From: Branchinecta lynchi
Taxonomy: Eukaryota > Arthropoda > Branchiopoda > Anostraca > Branchinectidae
Reading direction: 5' to 3'
Length of the DNA: 64,000 nucleotides
Assembly (NCBI GenBank): GCA_023053575.1
Contig: JAKZAP010000021.1
Location: 2,501,790 to 2,565,789 of the forward strand
In this document: positions 23,001 through 38,000 of the stretch, one piece after another
How the letters are laid out: each line of letters starts with the position of its first letter
How positions within the stretch are numbered: position 1 is the stretch's first letter
Notes under the pieces: generated by a model
What the model was told of the DNA's origin: nothing
Seen by the model: the letters and a program-made list of their open reading frames with translations, nothing else
Database searches by the model: none
Made by a program: the position numbers and the translations under genes

Positions 23001-26000
23001 GTGTCTTTTTCTGTGTCTTTATATCTTTTCTTTATTTTCTTTTATTTACTCCGCTTTTTCGAAATGTTGGGTTACAAGTAAATTACTTACTTACTTACTT
23101 AAAGAGAGGGTGCGGAGCGAGTACCCAAGTTGGATCCCTTTTCCTTCCCTGCTTCGCGGTACAAAAATACCTTTATTCTGTCCATACATTCAATAACAAG
23201 TTTTAGTAATCTTTGTTTTCTTGTTAAAGAACTATGATGTACTATTTTAAGTTTGTGCATTGACATTATTTACACTGACGTAGCCAGAACACCATTTGCC
23301 TCAAGACATGATGTGTGCAGGATTTTTGAAACAGAATCAATCATACGCAGTACAGTATCCTTTACATCTATACAGGTTTTATTAGCAGATTTATATATCT
23401 AATACGCCCTTTGTCAAATCCAATGATGAATTGCCGCCAGAACCGCTACAGAAACAACAATCACACATTAGAAATTGGTATAAGTTATCTGAAGGGGGAA
23501 TAAGCGATTAGGCTTTCGGTTTACACCGAGTCAAGCATTATCCCCCAGGAAAAGTCAACCAGCAGTCACCAATATCCTTAATAGATGTTAGTGTTGGTGC
23601 CTTCTTTCCAATCCTACTATAAATAATAAAATTAGTCTTTGCCGCATTCAATGATAGCCGGTTAGCTTTAAGCCACAACATCAATTGTGAAAACACTAAT
23701 TGTAATCTAGCTTGCAATTCATTTTCCGATTCTCCAGCTAGTGTCGAACCAGTATTATCCGCAAAAAGAATGTTTATACTAAGATTTGTTGTAGCTGTTA
23801 GGAGGTCGTTAATATAAATTATCAGTAGAGGGCCTAGAATAGACCCCTGAGGGACACCCACATCCGATAAATTGAGAATTTCGGATGAAGTATCGTTAAT
23901 AATTGTGAGTTGAGACCGGTGTTTTAAATATGATGAAAATAAATCAAGAGCACGACCTCTTATTCCACAACGATTTAACTTATGGAGTAAAATTTCATGA
24001 GAAATTGTATCGAATGCTTTTTCTAAATCCAAAAATATAGTCGCTGGTATAAGCTTTTCATCCAAACATTCATGTATACGTTGAACCATTGCTAGGATTG
24101 CTTCTTGGGTGCTGTGTTGCTTCCTGAATCCAAATTGTGTCTTAGAAAAAAAAATCATGAGAATCAAGGAAATTATATACTCGGTTGTAAATGCATCTTT
24201 CAATTAGTTTGGAAAAACCCGACAATACAGAAATTGGTCTATAGTTCGTGCAGTTTGCTCGATCACCACTTTTAGAACTGATAAACCTGTTAAAGCTGAA
24301 AGAACAGCGTTGGATAGAGCCCACATAGAGGCAAAGGCATTTTAAATAATTTTAGCATGGCTAGGCCTGAGAGGAACTGAAAATAGCCAAACAAACAAAC
24401 ATGGTTCAACGTACACCAAGAAGTTACGCGTCTTTGATAACTTTATGCTTGCGCATCTAGCGGCAAACTAATCTGGAAGAAATTTTACGAAGGGCGTATT
24501 CCGATCGCGGAGTCAGACAGACACTGATCGCGGAGTTCAAGTTCAAGTTCAAGTTTTTTTTTATTTTACACAAAAATACAAATAGATGACACAAGCACTG
24601 TGGAGAAAAACAATTCGAACATGCAGTGCTTGAGTCACACAGACACTAGCATAAAATCGTCCATAGAAGTCTGTTTCTGCGGTTACTGTATCGAACCTGA
24701 TTTGAAACTAAAACGTGGAACACGTTGAGTGAATGATGGATACCAAGAATCAAGGAAAACGCTTTCACGATCGATTCCGGGTGGATTTTTTAGTCTGCAA
24801 AATAGTTATTAATTGTATATATTGCACTTCTGTGTATGTTAATTTCCGCTCGTCGAGTGACATACATGTTTATTTTGAGCGTGTTCCATCCTACTTACCG
24901 TAGTTACTACGCATGACGTCACGAATTCTGGCTTTTTGCCGTCAAGGCTGGAACGATTTTTCTATTTTCCAGCAGGATCTCACGCCAGGGGTGAATCAGA
25001 CCAATCACGTTACAGAGATGCGTAGTTACTACGCTTACTACGCTCCCGAGCACGGTAAGCAAATAGTAACTATTAGTTACTATTCCGACAAGGTTGGAAC
25101 GGTCAGCGTAGTAACTTTTCGTGAGGATGGAACGAAAATAGTAACTAATAGTAACTATTGTTAGAAGGGTGGAACACGCTCTTTATGACACCAAAAACTA
25201 ATAATCCGTCGCGTGTTTTTCAAATAAAGTGAATTGAACTGAATTGAATTCAATGATACATACATTGAGCACCGGGTTTACTCAATACTGGGGGAATACA
25301 TGCTGGAAGAAGTGACTGAAAGTGACTGGCGGCTCCCAGGAAAGGTGAAAATGGACGGTCTCGCATCATCGTGACCAGTATCGATCCCTAACTTGGCGGT
25401 CTACTATGATGGACGGAATACTTAACAGAGACAAATTACCAGCGGAAGCAAATCGGCAGCGTTGACACAACTTCATCTAAGCTGAGACGGCGCCGCGTGT
25501 ATTCACATGTGATGCTAAATCTAGAGGGAATAAGAGCGCACATTAACAGACATAAAGCAAATTACAAGCATGCAAACAAATAAGAAAACACAGAAAGAAG
25601 CCCGAAACGTGCACACAGGAGTACAGTAGAGGTCACTTTTTTAACTGTTACACTAGATTGCTTTTGTCAATTGCATATAAAAAAGTAAAATGGAAAAGAA
25701 AAATTACAAACTTAATATCAGCTAACAGCCAAGTATTGCAGGGTTATCCTAGCACAAACTTGAAGTAGAAATTCAATTGACTTTCTTTGATTATGAATTT
25801 AAACAAAAACCTCTTTTGACTGCATCTGAAGGTTCAGACCGCCATGTTCTCCATTTCCACTTGGCAAAATGTTCAAATTAACAAAGGCAATCAGCTGATA
25901 GTTCAGTCACTTTCATCAGTGAATTAGCAAAATATTCAAAAAGTGGAAATGGCGTGAATAGTTATTATCAGTATTTACTGACAAAAAATGCCTTGTTTGG

Positions 26001-29000
26001 GTTTCAGTTTTTTCATCGGCGATCGTTCACATTTACCAGACGTTCACATAACATAAGCATACCTCTACTGTACAAGATAGGATGTACAAGTACAAGAATC
26101 AAACCGAGGTAGGCTTTAAAGTATCACTGAAGGATGGATAAAAACAAAGCTGATTAAACCTTCGGCTGGATCCCAATTGTAGACATGACTTGGCCTTCCT
26201 GCTCAATCAGGCACGGCATTTTTCTTCGTACTCGGAAAAGAGTGCAGTGAGCATGCCAATGCACAAGTTTCTCATGTATATGTCAAAAAGAGTCATTGCT
26301 CACCACCGTTGCTTTGCCTCATCTTTTTTTTGCTGAAACAACTGTAGAAAATTTCCGAATTTGCGACATTTCTTCTATTAAAATATCGTATTTCAAATTT
26401 TCCAAATTTTTCCTTGGGTTCCGCATTTCTTTCAGTACTTCGCAGTTGGTTTTTAATCTTAAAGTAAAAGACCCAGTTTTAATTTTGAAGAAAAGGATGA
26501 CTAACTTTTATAAAAAAGCTTCGGCAGCCCTCCAAACACACAACCTGTACCCACTTTTAAACAAGTGAATAATATAGTGCGTACATAATTGCAATTGTTG
26601 TATTATATTAATGTAATTATAGGTATATTTACGTAATTATTGTAATTATAATCTTGTGTACAAGATGGTTTGGACATAGTTCTGTTTTATACATTATTTT
26701 GTAGGGATTTTCTGAGGGAAACAAATAATAGCAATAAGCAGCTTTGATATGGTAGGCAATCATTTCGTTCTGGGCTTTCTGGTTTTCACGTGATTCAGTC
26801 CTATGTCACAATGAAATCCCAGCGTTTCCCCTGTAGCGATTTCTAGGAAGTGATACCCCTCCCCCCCCCAAAGGGATACTTAGGGTTGCTACTTTATGGG
26901 TTGCTATAAGCTTCATTTATTTTTTGCAGGTTTGTTTCTTTCAGCTTACCATGAGAATTTGGCACAAAAATACTAGCGTCCGAATTACACCGTGATATTT
27001 TCCCGAATTTTCCGAAAAAAGAAGTTGCCGAAACACAAGAATGACCGAAAATCTCACAATGAATCAGAAGAAGCAACTAATTCCTCATCCAATACATTCA
27101 TCCGAGCGTTACCTAAAGTCGTTTATACCATACTTCATTAAACAGCTTAACTGTTCCTAGCTACGGTATGCAATTTTGACCTGTTTTTGTTTATTGATTT
27201 AGTTTATTTATGAACTTCCATTATTTTATCTAGAAATTTTCTAGGAGCTACGGTATGTAATTTTGACCTGTCTTTTGTTTACTGATGTAGTTTATTTATG
27301 AATTAGATTACAGGTTTGTTTCCTTCCCCGAAGTTGACCCTGAAGACTGACAGCCTGACGAGGACCCTTGCCAAGAAGGGCCGAAATATCGCTGATGAAG
27401 AATCGAAGCTGACATATCCGTTGTAAAAATTGTTTGAAAATATGAACTTGATTTTATTTAGAAATTTTATTATTATCAGAAAAGTAATACTAATCTGTCG
27501 AGTTGATTGACAGGTCTTAAAGTGTCTTTATTTGAACTGACCTATCAAAAGCTATTTTTATGTATTTAAAGGTATTACTGATTAAATCATCATTTTATTT
27601 CCAAACGACCCTTGAGAAGAAGGACCAAAATACAGTTTGACCACTGCATCTTTTTATCTCAATCATTTCTTGTTTAAATACTAGAATAGTAGTGGCACTT
27701 ATGACGAATTATTTTTATACTTGTCATTTTAATTCGCGTTCGAATTGTATTTAAAAAGTGAATTGTATAATAGTAGTGACACTTACGACGATTTTTTTGT
27801 ACTTTTTATTTTAATTCGCGTTCGTATTTTGATGGATTGTATTTTAAACCGTGAATTGTATATATAAATCATAGGTTACCATTGTAAATATATCTCTTGG
27901 TTGATCTTTTTATTTGTAATGACGTGTCCAGCACTATTTTTTGTTTGTAAAAGATATGTATGGATAAATAACCTAACTGTAAATTGTATAGCTAAATATC
28001 CTAGCTGACTTTCCCGTTTTGAGTACTTTTTATTTTTGAAACTCGAGAAAAAAGGACTCAACACTTTGCTACCTGCTGTCTCCAGGACAAAAAAAAACTT
28101 TTTGGTTTGGTTGAAAAAAAAAAAACGAGGGATAGTATTTTTGTAAATATTCAGTTTTAAAGAATAAAAATTTTAAGGAAAGGAGATGTTAAGGAAGGAA
28201 AAATAAAGAAAAGGTTTTAAAGATGTGTTGAAAATGGTAAAATGAGAAATAAGGGCTAAGAGGGAATAAGAAAGAGTATTAAAAAAAATTAAATGTAGAG
28301 ATACAGGAAAGTGTAGGTAACGCTGAATATATAGGTCGGTCATTGAAAACAAAACAAAAAATATTAGATGTTTGGACCGTTGGCGTCACAGAGGGAAGTG
28401 GAAGCGTAGTCACCTGGCCAAATCATATTGGACACGGAGAACGGAAAAGACGCTACGCGGCAAATTAAAAAAAAAAAAAAAAAAGTATAAGAAAAAACAC
28501 TTTGCTACGTAGCATGTTAAACCAACCCTCTGCTCGGTTCGGCCGAGATAGTCTATCCATCCCTTAGCTTAAGCCCCTCCTGTACCCCTATATGTTGAGA
28601 CACAAAGCCCACCATGATTCGTCACACATTCACAAAATAATTACTATCTCCGCTGAATGGACACTAAAAGCAACAGACACATAGCAAAGCTTGGAAGTTG
28701 CCATAAAATGTAACTATCAATAAAAAAAAAAAAACACAAAGGTTGCAAGCCCTGGTTCACCGCAACCTCTAAGGACAAGAGTCGCTTAACCGATGAAAAA
28801 TTTGTAGCCTGCGTAGTTGTATGATAGTTGTACGAAAAAGTTGCATGTATTGATATAGTAAACAATACCATCATCTGATGAGCCTCAAACTGCACCAATC
28901 TTAAGCAGTAGTATCCGGTAGCATCCTGTCTTACTATTGTAGCATCCAGTCTTGCTAACAGTAGCATGCAGTAGAACGCATAACACGGTAACCTTGACGT

Positions 29001-32000
29001 AGAGGCATGTAGTAGCATCAGTTCGTACTACATTCTACTTTTTCGTACAACTTCATACTACTATTTTTAGATAAATTTTTCATCAGGTACTAGCCAAGAT
29101 CTTCGGGGGAGCTAGGACCAAGGTATTTAACGACTGGAACTTTTACCGACTTTTCTCGCAGGGAAAACTTTTGTTATCGGAAAATCCAACGTTTTTAAGA
29201 AAAAATCGAGTGTTTTTAAGAAAAGTCGCGATGCATCACGCTACTCTTTTTTTTGGAGACTGGTCAACAAGATAGGAGGGGGGCGTCCTCACTACAGATG
29301 ACGCCTCTGACTCAAAACTATTACTATTACTAGTTGCATAAACTACATTGGCCACTTATAAAGGCTACACACTTACTAAGATATTGGATATTGGAGTCAA
29401 GGCCGCATCCAGTTTGGGGGGGGGGGGGGGTAGGAGGTTAACCCCCCCCCCCCCGAAACATACAAAAATAACCATTTTTATAGGCTTTTCCCTCTGATCT
29501 TCATGTTTTCTGTATTTTTTTCCGACCACCAGACACCTCCGGGCCTGATTGTAGTTAGGTTTTTTTTTTTTTCAAGCCAAGATTTACTGTTTCTAGCCAG
29601 ATTTGCATTTTTTAATATATTTTATTTGTATAAAAGTGATTTTTTTTCAGAATAAACTCTGACCCGGAGTTTTAAAGTTTCAAAGTTTTCGTTAGCCAGT
29701 TTTCTCTCTAAATCAAAACTGAAATGGAGCAAATTTTAAAACAGAGGGGAGTTTACATTGCGAAAGGGTTAGCTACCTTCTCCTGTACTGTATCAATAAC
29801 CCAAATGACAGCGAAAGAGTAAATGTGGAGGAGAAATTTTGTAGAAGTTAACATGAAAGACGGGTGTTTTTAAGAATATTTTTTTTTTTAGATCATTAAA
29901 AAAATTCTTGAAGCTGACCTTCAGGTACAGCCTAAAGTTTTCTATATAGAGTTCAAGTACGTTGATAGATGTAGAATATGATTCTGTGTTTGTCTGCTAC
30001 ATATAAATGACCCACGGTCCTTTTCACAATCAAGCAATCAATCAATCCGTTTACTGCGCCGTAGTATTATAAAAAATAGCATTGGCAATGTCAACATCAA
30101 TTTAAAGCACTAAAGACAATTTAGACAGAAAGTATACATGCTTCACGCCGAATACAAGTAGCGGTAGCTTGACTTTCCGCCCATGCCTTTTCTTCCCTTA
30201 CCTTCTATTTGCTACTGAAACTGAGTGCTCATCCGCCATGGACTCACACGTCAAATGCGAACAGAAATGGCAATAATGCCAGTGCGTGGCGCCGTTGCAC
30301 GTGTTGAGAAGAATGGCAAGCCCGAGGGGTTTCAGATTCCCTAGATGGCGTTTCCATGACTGATCGTCGAACTGAAGTCGAAAAGGGCTGGACATGTCAT
30401 GAGTCAGGTCGAGTACCTCAATTTGGGTACAGACCTCACTCGCTAAAAGGATGATACAAGGTGATCAATTACGTTCCTACCATTTGGTCCGAAATTTCTT
30501 TCTTCCTTCTTTTTGGGATCCCAAAACGTAAGTGGAGGGATACCTATCACATCGCAAAAATGTCCGTCTGTCTGTGAGCAAGATAACTCTCGAAGGGAAT
30601 GAGATATTTTGATGAAACTTGGTGTGAGGATCCATTGGGTCAAGGGTAAGGTCAAGTTCGTAGATGGGCTATGTAGCTCCAGATTTAGGGGTGGGGGAGG
30701 GGCTTCAAATTAAGGGACAAACAAAATATTTGTAAACAGCTAATGTGATAGTCGATTATGGGGTAAGAAGGCATGCTGAGCACGACAGTGAAAACCATAT
30801 TCTCGCCGGACAAGTAGTTCGTAGTAGATTAAGGGGTAAGAAGAGAGGCTGAGTCGGTATGTGACAATCGTTTTTTACCCGGACATATAATTCGTCCGGA
30901 ATCCGGTTGTATTTTTTTCAAGTCAAACTTTTATTCAAAGTCGATTAGATGTTCTTTATAGGGATAAAGAGATACGCTGGATTTGTTTCTGAATTTTCTT
31001 TTTTTGCTTAGTAGTTCGCTCGGAAATCGGGTGAAACCGGAAACTTGGCAGAAGTAAAGCAGGGAGTCTCGGTCAGTATCGTCAAGATAGATATGGCTTA
31101 TAGAGGTATATCTGAACTTAGTTTTCTCTGATGATTAGCCTGTCCAAGACTGGATCTGGCGAAGACAAGACCCGATTGTCTGAATCAAATATTAGATTTT
31201 TGGGATCCCATCGACACCTTTGGTCTTGTTTCTTTTGATCTTTACTTTCTTTTCGTCTTTACTGTTTTGGACATCTCGGCCTACACAACTTTCTTATTTA
31301 TTTTAGCGGGAAAACAAATCCTCTTTGTCATATTTTTCGTTCCAATCCCAGAATCAGATAATGAAAATCTAGAAGATCAAATTCCTTTGACATAACATTC
31401 TTCCCCTTACCCCCCGGAATCATGAGTTGAGTTTTTGCAGATACCATGGTATCTGTTACCACGGTAACTCAGTCTGCAATTAGTCGTTTCTGCAGTTATC
31501 GTGGTATCTGAGACACGGTTGCTCTGCAAAAACGACTGTTGCTGAAATTGCACTTTTCGAAGTCATCCCAAAAGAAAAACTGATATCCAGTTACATCAAC
31601 ACTAAGTACTAAGCTTTTTTCTCACCAATTTTGATGAGAGTAAGATGACTGTTCAGATATCACGATCAGTTACCACGGTCGGACCGTGGTGTCTCAATAT
31701 CAGATACCACGATAACTGGCCAGATACCACGATAACTGCGAAAACACCTTTTGACCGTGGTATCGGACAACACGGTAACTCCGAAAACGCCTTCAGATCG
31801 TGGTATCAGATACCATGGTATCTGCAAAAACACAACTACGATAGGAAAGCGTTTTAGTATAAAAAACTTAGCCTACTGGTTTTGTGTTTCTTCTTTTTCT
31901 CCTCTTCTTCTTCACCCTTCCCTGTTCTCAGAAAGAACACTTTCTCCGCCGTTGGATTCGGCCATGACAGAATTCCTTTCTTGTCCAGACAACAGAGAGC

Positions 32001-35000
32001 TGTAACTCGCCCCAGTGTATGCAGGAGGTTCTGGGTCCGGAAGGGGGCAGGAGCCGAACGGTTCCCCTTTAAGGTCCTCATAAAGTATTTCTTCAATTCC
32101 CCGTACTTTGCAAACAGAGAGCGGTGGGGCTGAGGGCTAACGGTGGCTTCTTCAAAGGGATCCTCTGAGACCTGGAAGAATACTACGTTATCCTAAAGCA
32201 TTGTCCTAATTGATGTAATAAGGTGTATTACCGCGTATAAGACTTATTACAGATTCCTCTTTTCCTCGGAGCGCGCTGTAATAAGGTGAATAAGAAGAAT
32301 AGACTAGCGTTCTATTCTGGCTTATGCAGGGCCAATCAGATCGCTTGGTTGGTTCAGTCAGCGGGCCGAGGAGAGGCGCAGCGTCGTCAGGGTTGCCAAG
32401 GAAAGCACAACAGTTCTACTTTGTTGGAAGCTAAAGAAACAACTCTTAACAAAAACACGTTTTTGTTCTATTACGACGGCTTTTCGTCAGTTCGAGGATC
32501 AATGCTGTCCATCCGTTATTTTAATAGCTTTTTTTTACAGTATAATTTGCGTTATATTGTACTCGTGTACTTCAAGTAGTACCAAGAACCTTTTCGGATA
32601 TTTTTAGAGCTCGAAAAATTGTATTATTTTGGCAACACCGGAAGCCGTATTGATAAGAACCTCTTGGGTTGTATTTGAACAGGCGTGTGTGTTAAGATGT
32701 AGACATCGCGTATAAGTAAGTAAGTAAGTAAGTAATTTATTTATAACCCGCCGTTTTCAGAAAGCGGAGTAAATGAAGAAAATAAATAAAACACATAAAC
32801 ATACACAAAAAGACACTTAATTTCAATCGTCGGCCAGGAAGCAGTGTAGAAGGTCGTGCGCTGGTTGGGTTCTGTTGTCGATGATTTTTGATAGCGACGA
32901 AGAAACATCCAAAAGGGTAACACTTGCATCTTGAATTTTGAACTTCTCCGTCAAAGTATGGTTATGGCATAATTTCGACAAGTGGAGCAGGTGCTTTGCA
33001 TATTTAAAATAACATGATCTCATCTTTTTTATCTCCTTCTTTCGCAGAACATGAGTGACACCAGAACGAAATAGTATAGAAGGAGCGCAGAAGGTGCTGT
33101 ACAATTTTCCCAAAGCTTTACGATTATAGCGCCCCCGGTTGGGGACGATGCGCCCATAGGCGGTACGGATTGACCTAGAAACTTCTTGAACAACCGAAGA
33201 GCAAAATTTTGACAACGACGATTTGAATGTTATGCCAAGCCATCGTAGAGATTCTGTTGATCTGACGACGAACGATCCAAGAGAGATAGAAGAATTAGCA
33301 TTAAAACGATTTGACGAAGGGTTGAAATGCAGGTACTCACATTTTGAGAGGTTAACTTCAAGACCGATTTTGAGAAGTTCCGACGATAGCTTACAGACAT
33401 TTTTGGTGAGTGTGGATCGGGTACGGCTTACTAAGAGCAAGTCGTCCGCGTAAGCTATGTAGCTGAAGGCATGGTCTTTATAAAAGTAAGCAGGGTGTAA
33501 AGAACTGAGACAAGAAGATATGGCCGATTTGAAAATGTAGGGAGATAAGACTCCCCCTTGGCGAACACCAGTTCGGACAGGAATAATCTCTGACAAGCTA
33601 CCTTGCCATTTAAACCTTACTGAGGAACGACCATACCAAAATTTTAACAGACTGACAACAGACAGATTCACGCCAGAAGTAATGAGAGAGAAGAGGGCCT
33701 GAGAATGCGTTATATTGTCAAAAGCACCAGCTATATCTATAGAACATATATGAATAGCAGACTTCTCGCGGGTAGCCTGCTTCATCATTTTTGTTAATAT
33801 GTGATGAGCGTGCGCAGAACTGGCGCTCGAACGGAATCCAAGTTGCATTTAACCAAAACGACATTTTTCAATTAATTCTGGAAGAAGGACGTATTCCAGG
33901 ATTTTGCTTATGGTACAAGAAACTGTAATTGGTCGATAGCTTTTGCAAAGGTCTGTGTCTTTCCCTCGCTTAATCACCGATGTTACAGTACCCGAGAGGA
34001 AACTATTCGGAACCAAACCCTGGCATAAACAAATTTGAAACAGAAGTTGGAAGTGTTGTGTTAAAGCTGGACACTCAGTTTTGAAAAAATCGGCACTAAG
34101 GCCATCAGAATCTGTGGAACCAGTTCTTCTTAATTTTCGGAAAGCAATTTCGATGGAAGAACAAGTCACGGGAAGAACAGAGGGTTGAAATATCTTCCTT
34201 GGTAGGTATTTAAGAAGTAAATTTTCATAGTGCTGCTGAATTTGTTTTTTGCAACCACTGAATAGCCCACTGTAGTGGCTGGTCCAGTCAGCCGTAGTTA
34301 GTGCGGAAGGAGGTACAGCTGAACCTTTATCTGTCCGAAGGACCTTTTGCCACGCTTTTTTGTCAGTGGGAGCATCTAAGCCATTCAAACGAGCATTTTT
34401 AAGTGAAGATTTGTATTCACGCTTCGTTTTAGCTTTCAGATTAAAAACAGTACCATTCCCTGGGCGTCCACAAGCAATCCAAATTTTTAGCCAAAATTTT
34501 GCCGTATTCTTCGCCTTTTTAACTTCAGGACTTACTTTCCAAATAGGCTTCCTTGTTCCAACTCGAATTTTCTCAGTCGGTACAGCAATATCGGCTGCCA
34601 CTTTCAAGCAATGGACAAGCTCACTATAATAGCAATTAATATCGACGGATGAAGTAGTAGCTGCTATACCAGTCTGAAGAAGGTGAAAAGGAACTTTTAA
34701 AAGCGAGAGAAGATTAGTTAACGTAGAAATGTAGAGCACAACATCTATACGATTCCAGTTACGCTTTTGGATCCAGGCCTTCTTGGGATTTGGACAACTG
34801 ATTCCAAAAACTGGGACAACCAAACAGAAAGACAGAGGCAGATGGTCGTCCTCAATCTTCTCCTCATCAACCTCAACAATACCGTCAATGAGACATGGTT
34901 CAGAAACAATCAAATGATCAAGGTTGGAAACATTAGCGCCACGATTATGTATGTATGAAAAGGGTAGAGACTTCTCAATGAGACTGTGAGTTACAGGTAA

Positions 35001-38000
35001 AGAATCGAAAAACAAGTCAGTCCGTGTAGAAGAAGTTAGAAGATCAGCGTTGACATCCCCAACAAGAGCCCATTTCATTCCTTTTCGTGAAATGTCCGAT
35101 ATAAGTGTTCTGATTTTCTGACAAGCCTTGGCAAATGAACTATGTGATGCAATGTTCCGCCGGTCACAAGGTAAATATACGTTAACAAGAACAATATTGT
35201 CCAACTGAACGACAAGAGCATATCGCCCAGACTGGAACAGTCTTGGTGGTGCTGAACACTCGCTGGCTCGAACAAAAATGGCTAACCCACCGGAAGGACG
35301 GCCTCTAGTTTTCATTGCCGGCTGTATGAACACAAAATGCTCAGGTGATCGGCGCAAGCTTTCGCTGCTAGGTGTTGACAGAAGATGCTCTTGAAGGCAA
35401 AGTATGTCCGAATTACTGAGCAAATCATCAAATAATAGATCTTTGTCCTTTGTGCCATTTACATTTAGGGAAATACAGCGGAGTTTCTTTTCCTGACAAT
35501 TCATTATTTACCCATACCCACTGCTTTCCTCATTACACTGCATCTGAGACTGAAGGAAACGTGACAGCCGTCGCAGTTAGCACATTTCGGAGGAAGGGAG
35601 CAAGGCGAGTCTTTGTTATAACTGTGACAACCAGCACAACGCGCGCATTTTGGCGAGTCAGACGGATGCGGGCATTGGGCTATGCCATGATTTGGTGACT
35701 GACAGCGAAAGCAACGCTTTGGCATTCGGTGGAATTCATGGATACGGAAAACTTCGTACCCTATTTTCACCCCGATTTTGATGGCCGAAAGGAGAGCAAC
35801 TTGATTTTTGAAACCGATTCTGAATGAACGCGAGTCAGATATAGCCAGGACTTCATAAGCTTCAGGAATAAGGGATTTCAGGGCATCATCAGTTATGGTG
35901 GCTGGAACGCTTCGGACAACACCAAAATATTTAGGAGATAGAACTTTGGCCGTAGTCCCTTCTGGCAGACCCTTAGTGAACGATCTCGCCACAACCTCCG
36001 CATATGAAGCACTTGAAGTGTGGACGATGAGACGGTTTCTTTGAGTGTTGGCTCTAACATTCGTGATCCCTTCGTTACCTTCGATGGTGTCTATGTGCTG
36101 CGTCCTGGAATCGATGATATGATATGATATGATATATATTTACACAAAAAGCCCGAGGGCCATGGCAATACAAAACAAAATAAAAATAAATTTTCACTAA
36201 ATTACTAATAAACCTAAATGAATCTTTCACGATGCTTCATCGAAAGCTTAAGGAATCTTCCCAACTGGCGAACTCCCGAAAAACATTCATCCTTCATTAC
36301 TTTAACCAACCATTCCTCATCGTACACTCTTTTTCCAAACACTTCATCCCTCAACCCATCCAATTCACTACATTCACACATCAGGTGCAACACATTCTCA
36401 TTCATCTCCCCACACATAGGGCAGTAGTAAGGACCAATCCGACTTAAACCCCTTCCCACATACCTCCTCCTATCCCCTAACGGTAAACAATCACCCCTCA
36501 TACTTATCACCCACGCTAACTCCTCCCTATTCAACCCTGCTTTAAAATAAATACTTTCCCCCCATGTCTCTTTAGCATCTCTGTAAAACCTCAACGAGCT
36601 AAACTTACCGACATCACACTGCCACAGCTGTATTTCCTGATCCATCAACACCTTTTTAACCACACCTGCAACATCTCCTACTTCATGACCTTGCCCCTCC
36701 CCGTTATTCCAAAGCGAGCTAACCCCACACTGGTCCAAAATTTGTTTTATTTGGGACGCCCAAGAATCACGCGACTCATCCCGTAATGATTCCATATATG
36801 CTGCTTTAAGCACCCGTACTCGCGGCATATTAATAATTCTTTCCCAAAAACTCACCATATTAACCAACCTTCTATTTCTTAACGAAACTAGACCTAGATC
36901 TCCTCTCACCACTAATCCATTAATCCTATTGCTTAACCCTAGTAACCTCTTAAAATAACCTAGTTGTACTTGTTCTATTTTTTCTGCCTTACTAAATCCC
37001 CAAATCTCTGAAGCATAATGCATTACTGGCACCACTTTCGTTGAAAATATTTCTTTATGCAGCTTCAGATTCGTTACCTCCTTTAGACTACTTCTTAAAA
37101 TCAAATTACCACAATTTTTTCCCTTTCTCACATTCTGTTCCACCTGCTTACCAAACATTCCCCCAACCGCTTTAAATTTGCATCCCAAATAAACACATTC
37201 CTCCTTCACCTCCAATACAGCTTCACCGTACTTAAAAATCTCTCCTTCTTTCCGCTTTCCACCCTTTCTAAATACCACTACCACCGTTTTCTTAACATTC
37301 AAATCTAGCTCTTTCTTTTCAAGGTATAACTTCAAAATATCCAATAGATTCTGCAATTTTGTATGGGATTCTGCCACCAGGGTTAGATCATCTGCAAAAA
37401 GCAACAAACAAAGAGACACTACGTCAAGCGATCGGAAGGGATATTATTTACAATAACAGTGTGCGTATCGGAGGGTGGTAGACACTGAATGGCCGTCATA
37501 GTCTCGACAGGTGCGGAGACCGCAGCGCAACGATCAAGGGTAGCGACCCTTTCTGCAATGTAGCGCTATTCACCTTATTACACCTATTAGGACAATGCTT
37601 AAAATCGTTAGTTGCGTTTTTGCAGATACCGATGTATCTGTTACCATGGTAACTGGTCTGCAATTAGTCGTTTTTGCAGTAACGTGGTATCTGACGTACA
37701 GATGCTCTACAAAAACGACAATTGCCGAAACTGTGCTTTTCGAATTCATCCCAAAAGAAAAACTGATATTCAGTCACATCACGAAGTGCCAAACTTCTTT
37801 CCCTCCAATTTGACAAAAAATGATGAAAGTGAGACGACTTTTTCCGGACCTTACTCATGTCCGATCTGTGGTAGTATGGATGAGAATTTGAAACATTTGT
37901 TGTGTGAATGCGAACATTTGAATGAACTTAGGTTAGAAATTTTTGGAGTAAATGAGAGACGGGTAGATGAAGAATGGATGTGTAGGATCATGGGAAATAG

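Larger units (their letters stand above)
32714..36112 (-). mobile_element. LINE A: nearly complete non-LTR retrotransposon
   Basis: On the minus strand: 5'-truncated ORF1 with zinc knuckles, ORF2 with apurinic-type endonuclease and RT, a short 3'UTR and an (ACTT)n tail ending at 32714. The 5' side stops exactly where the tail of LINE B ends (36113). One stop codon breaks ORF2. Solo 3' ends of the same family lie at 22974-23102 and 44850-44972. Confidence 0.88.
32194..37602. mobile_element. Possible large DNA element filled with two LINEs
   Basis: AAGCATTGTCCTAATTG at 32196 and the inverted CTATTAGGACAATGCTT at 37585-37601 are flanked inside by GTAATAAGGTG on both sides (32214 and 37566). The space holds LINE A and LINE B. 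It could be a nested transposon or two separate solo ends; no target duplication was confirmed. Confidence 0.4.

Noticed and set aside
26296..26568. 90-residue plus-strand frame in intron 8
   Set aside because: Low-complexity, AT-rich, no homologous motif, no splice context.
27302..27445. Hammerhead ribozyme in the fold-back tail (CTGATGA and GAAA words)
   Set aside because: The two core words are in an order and spacing that does not allow the three-stem fold.
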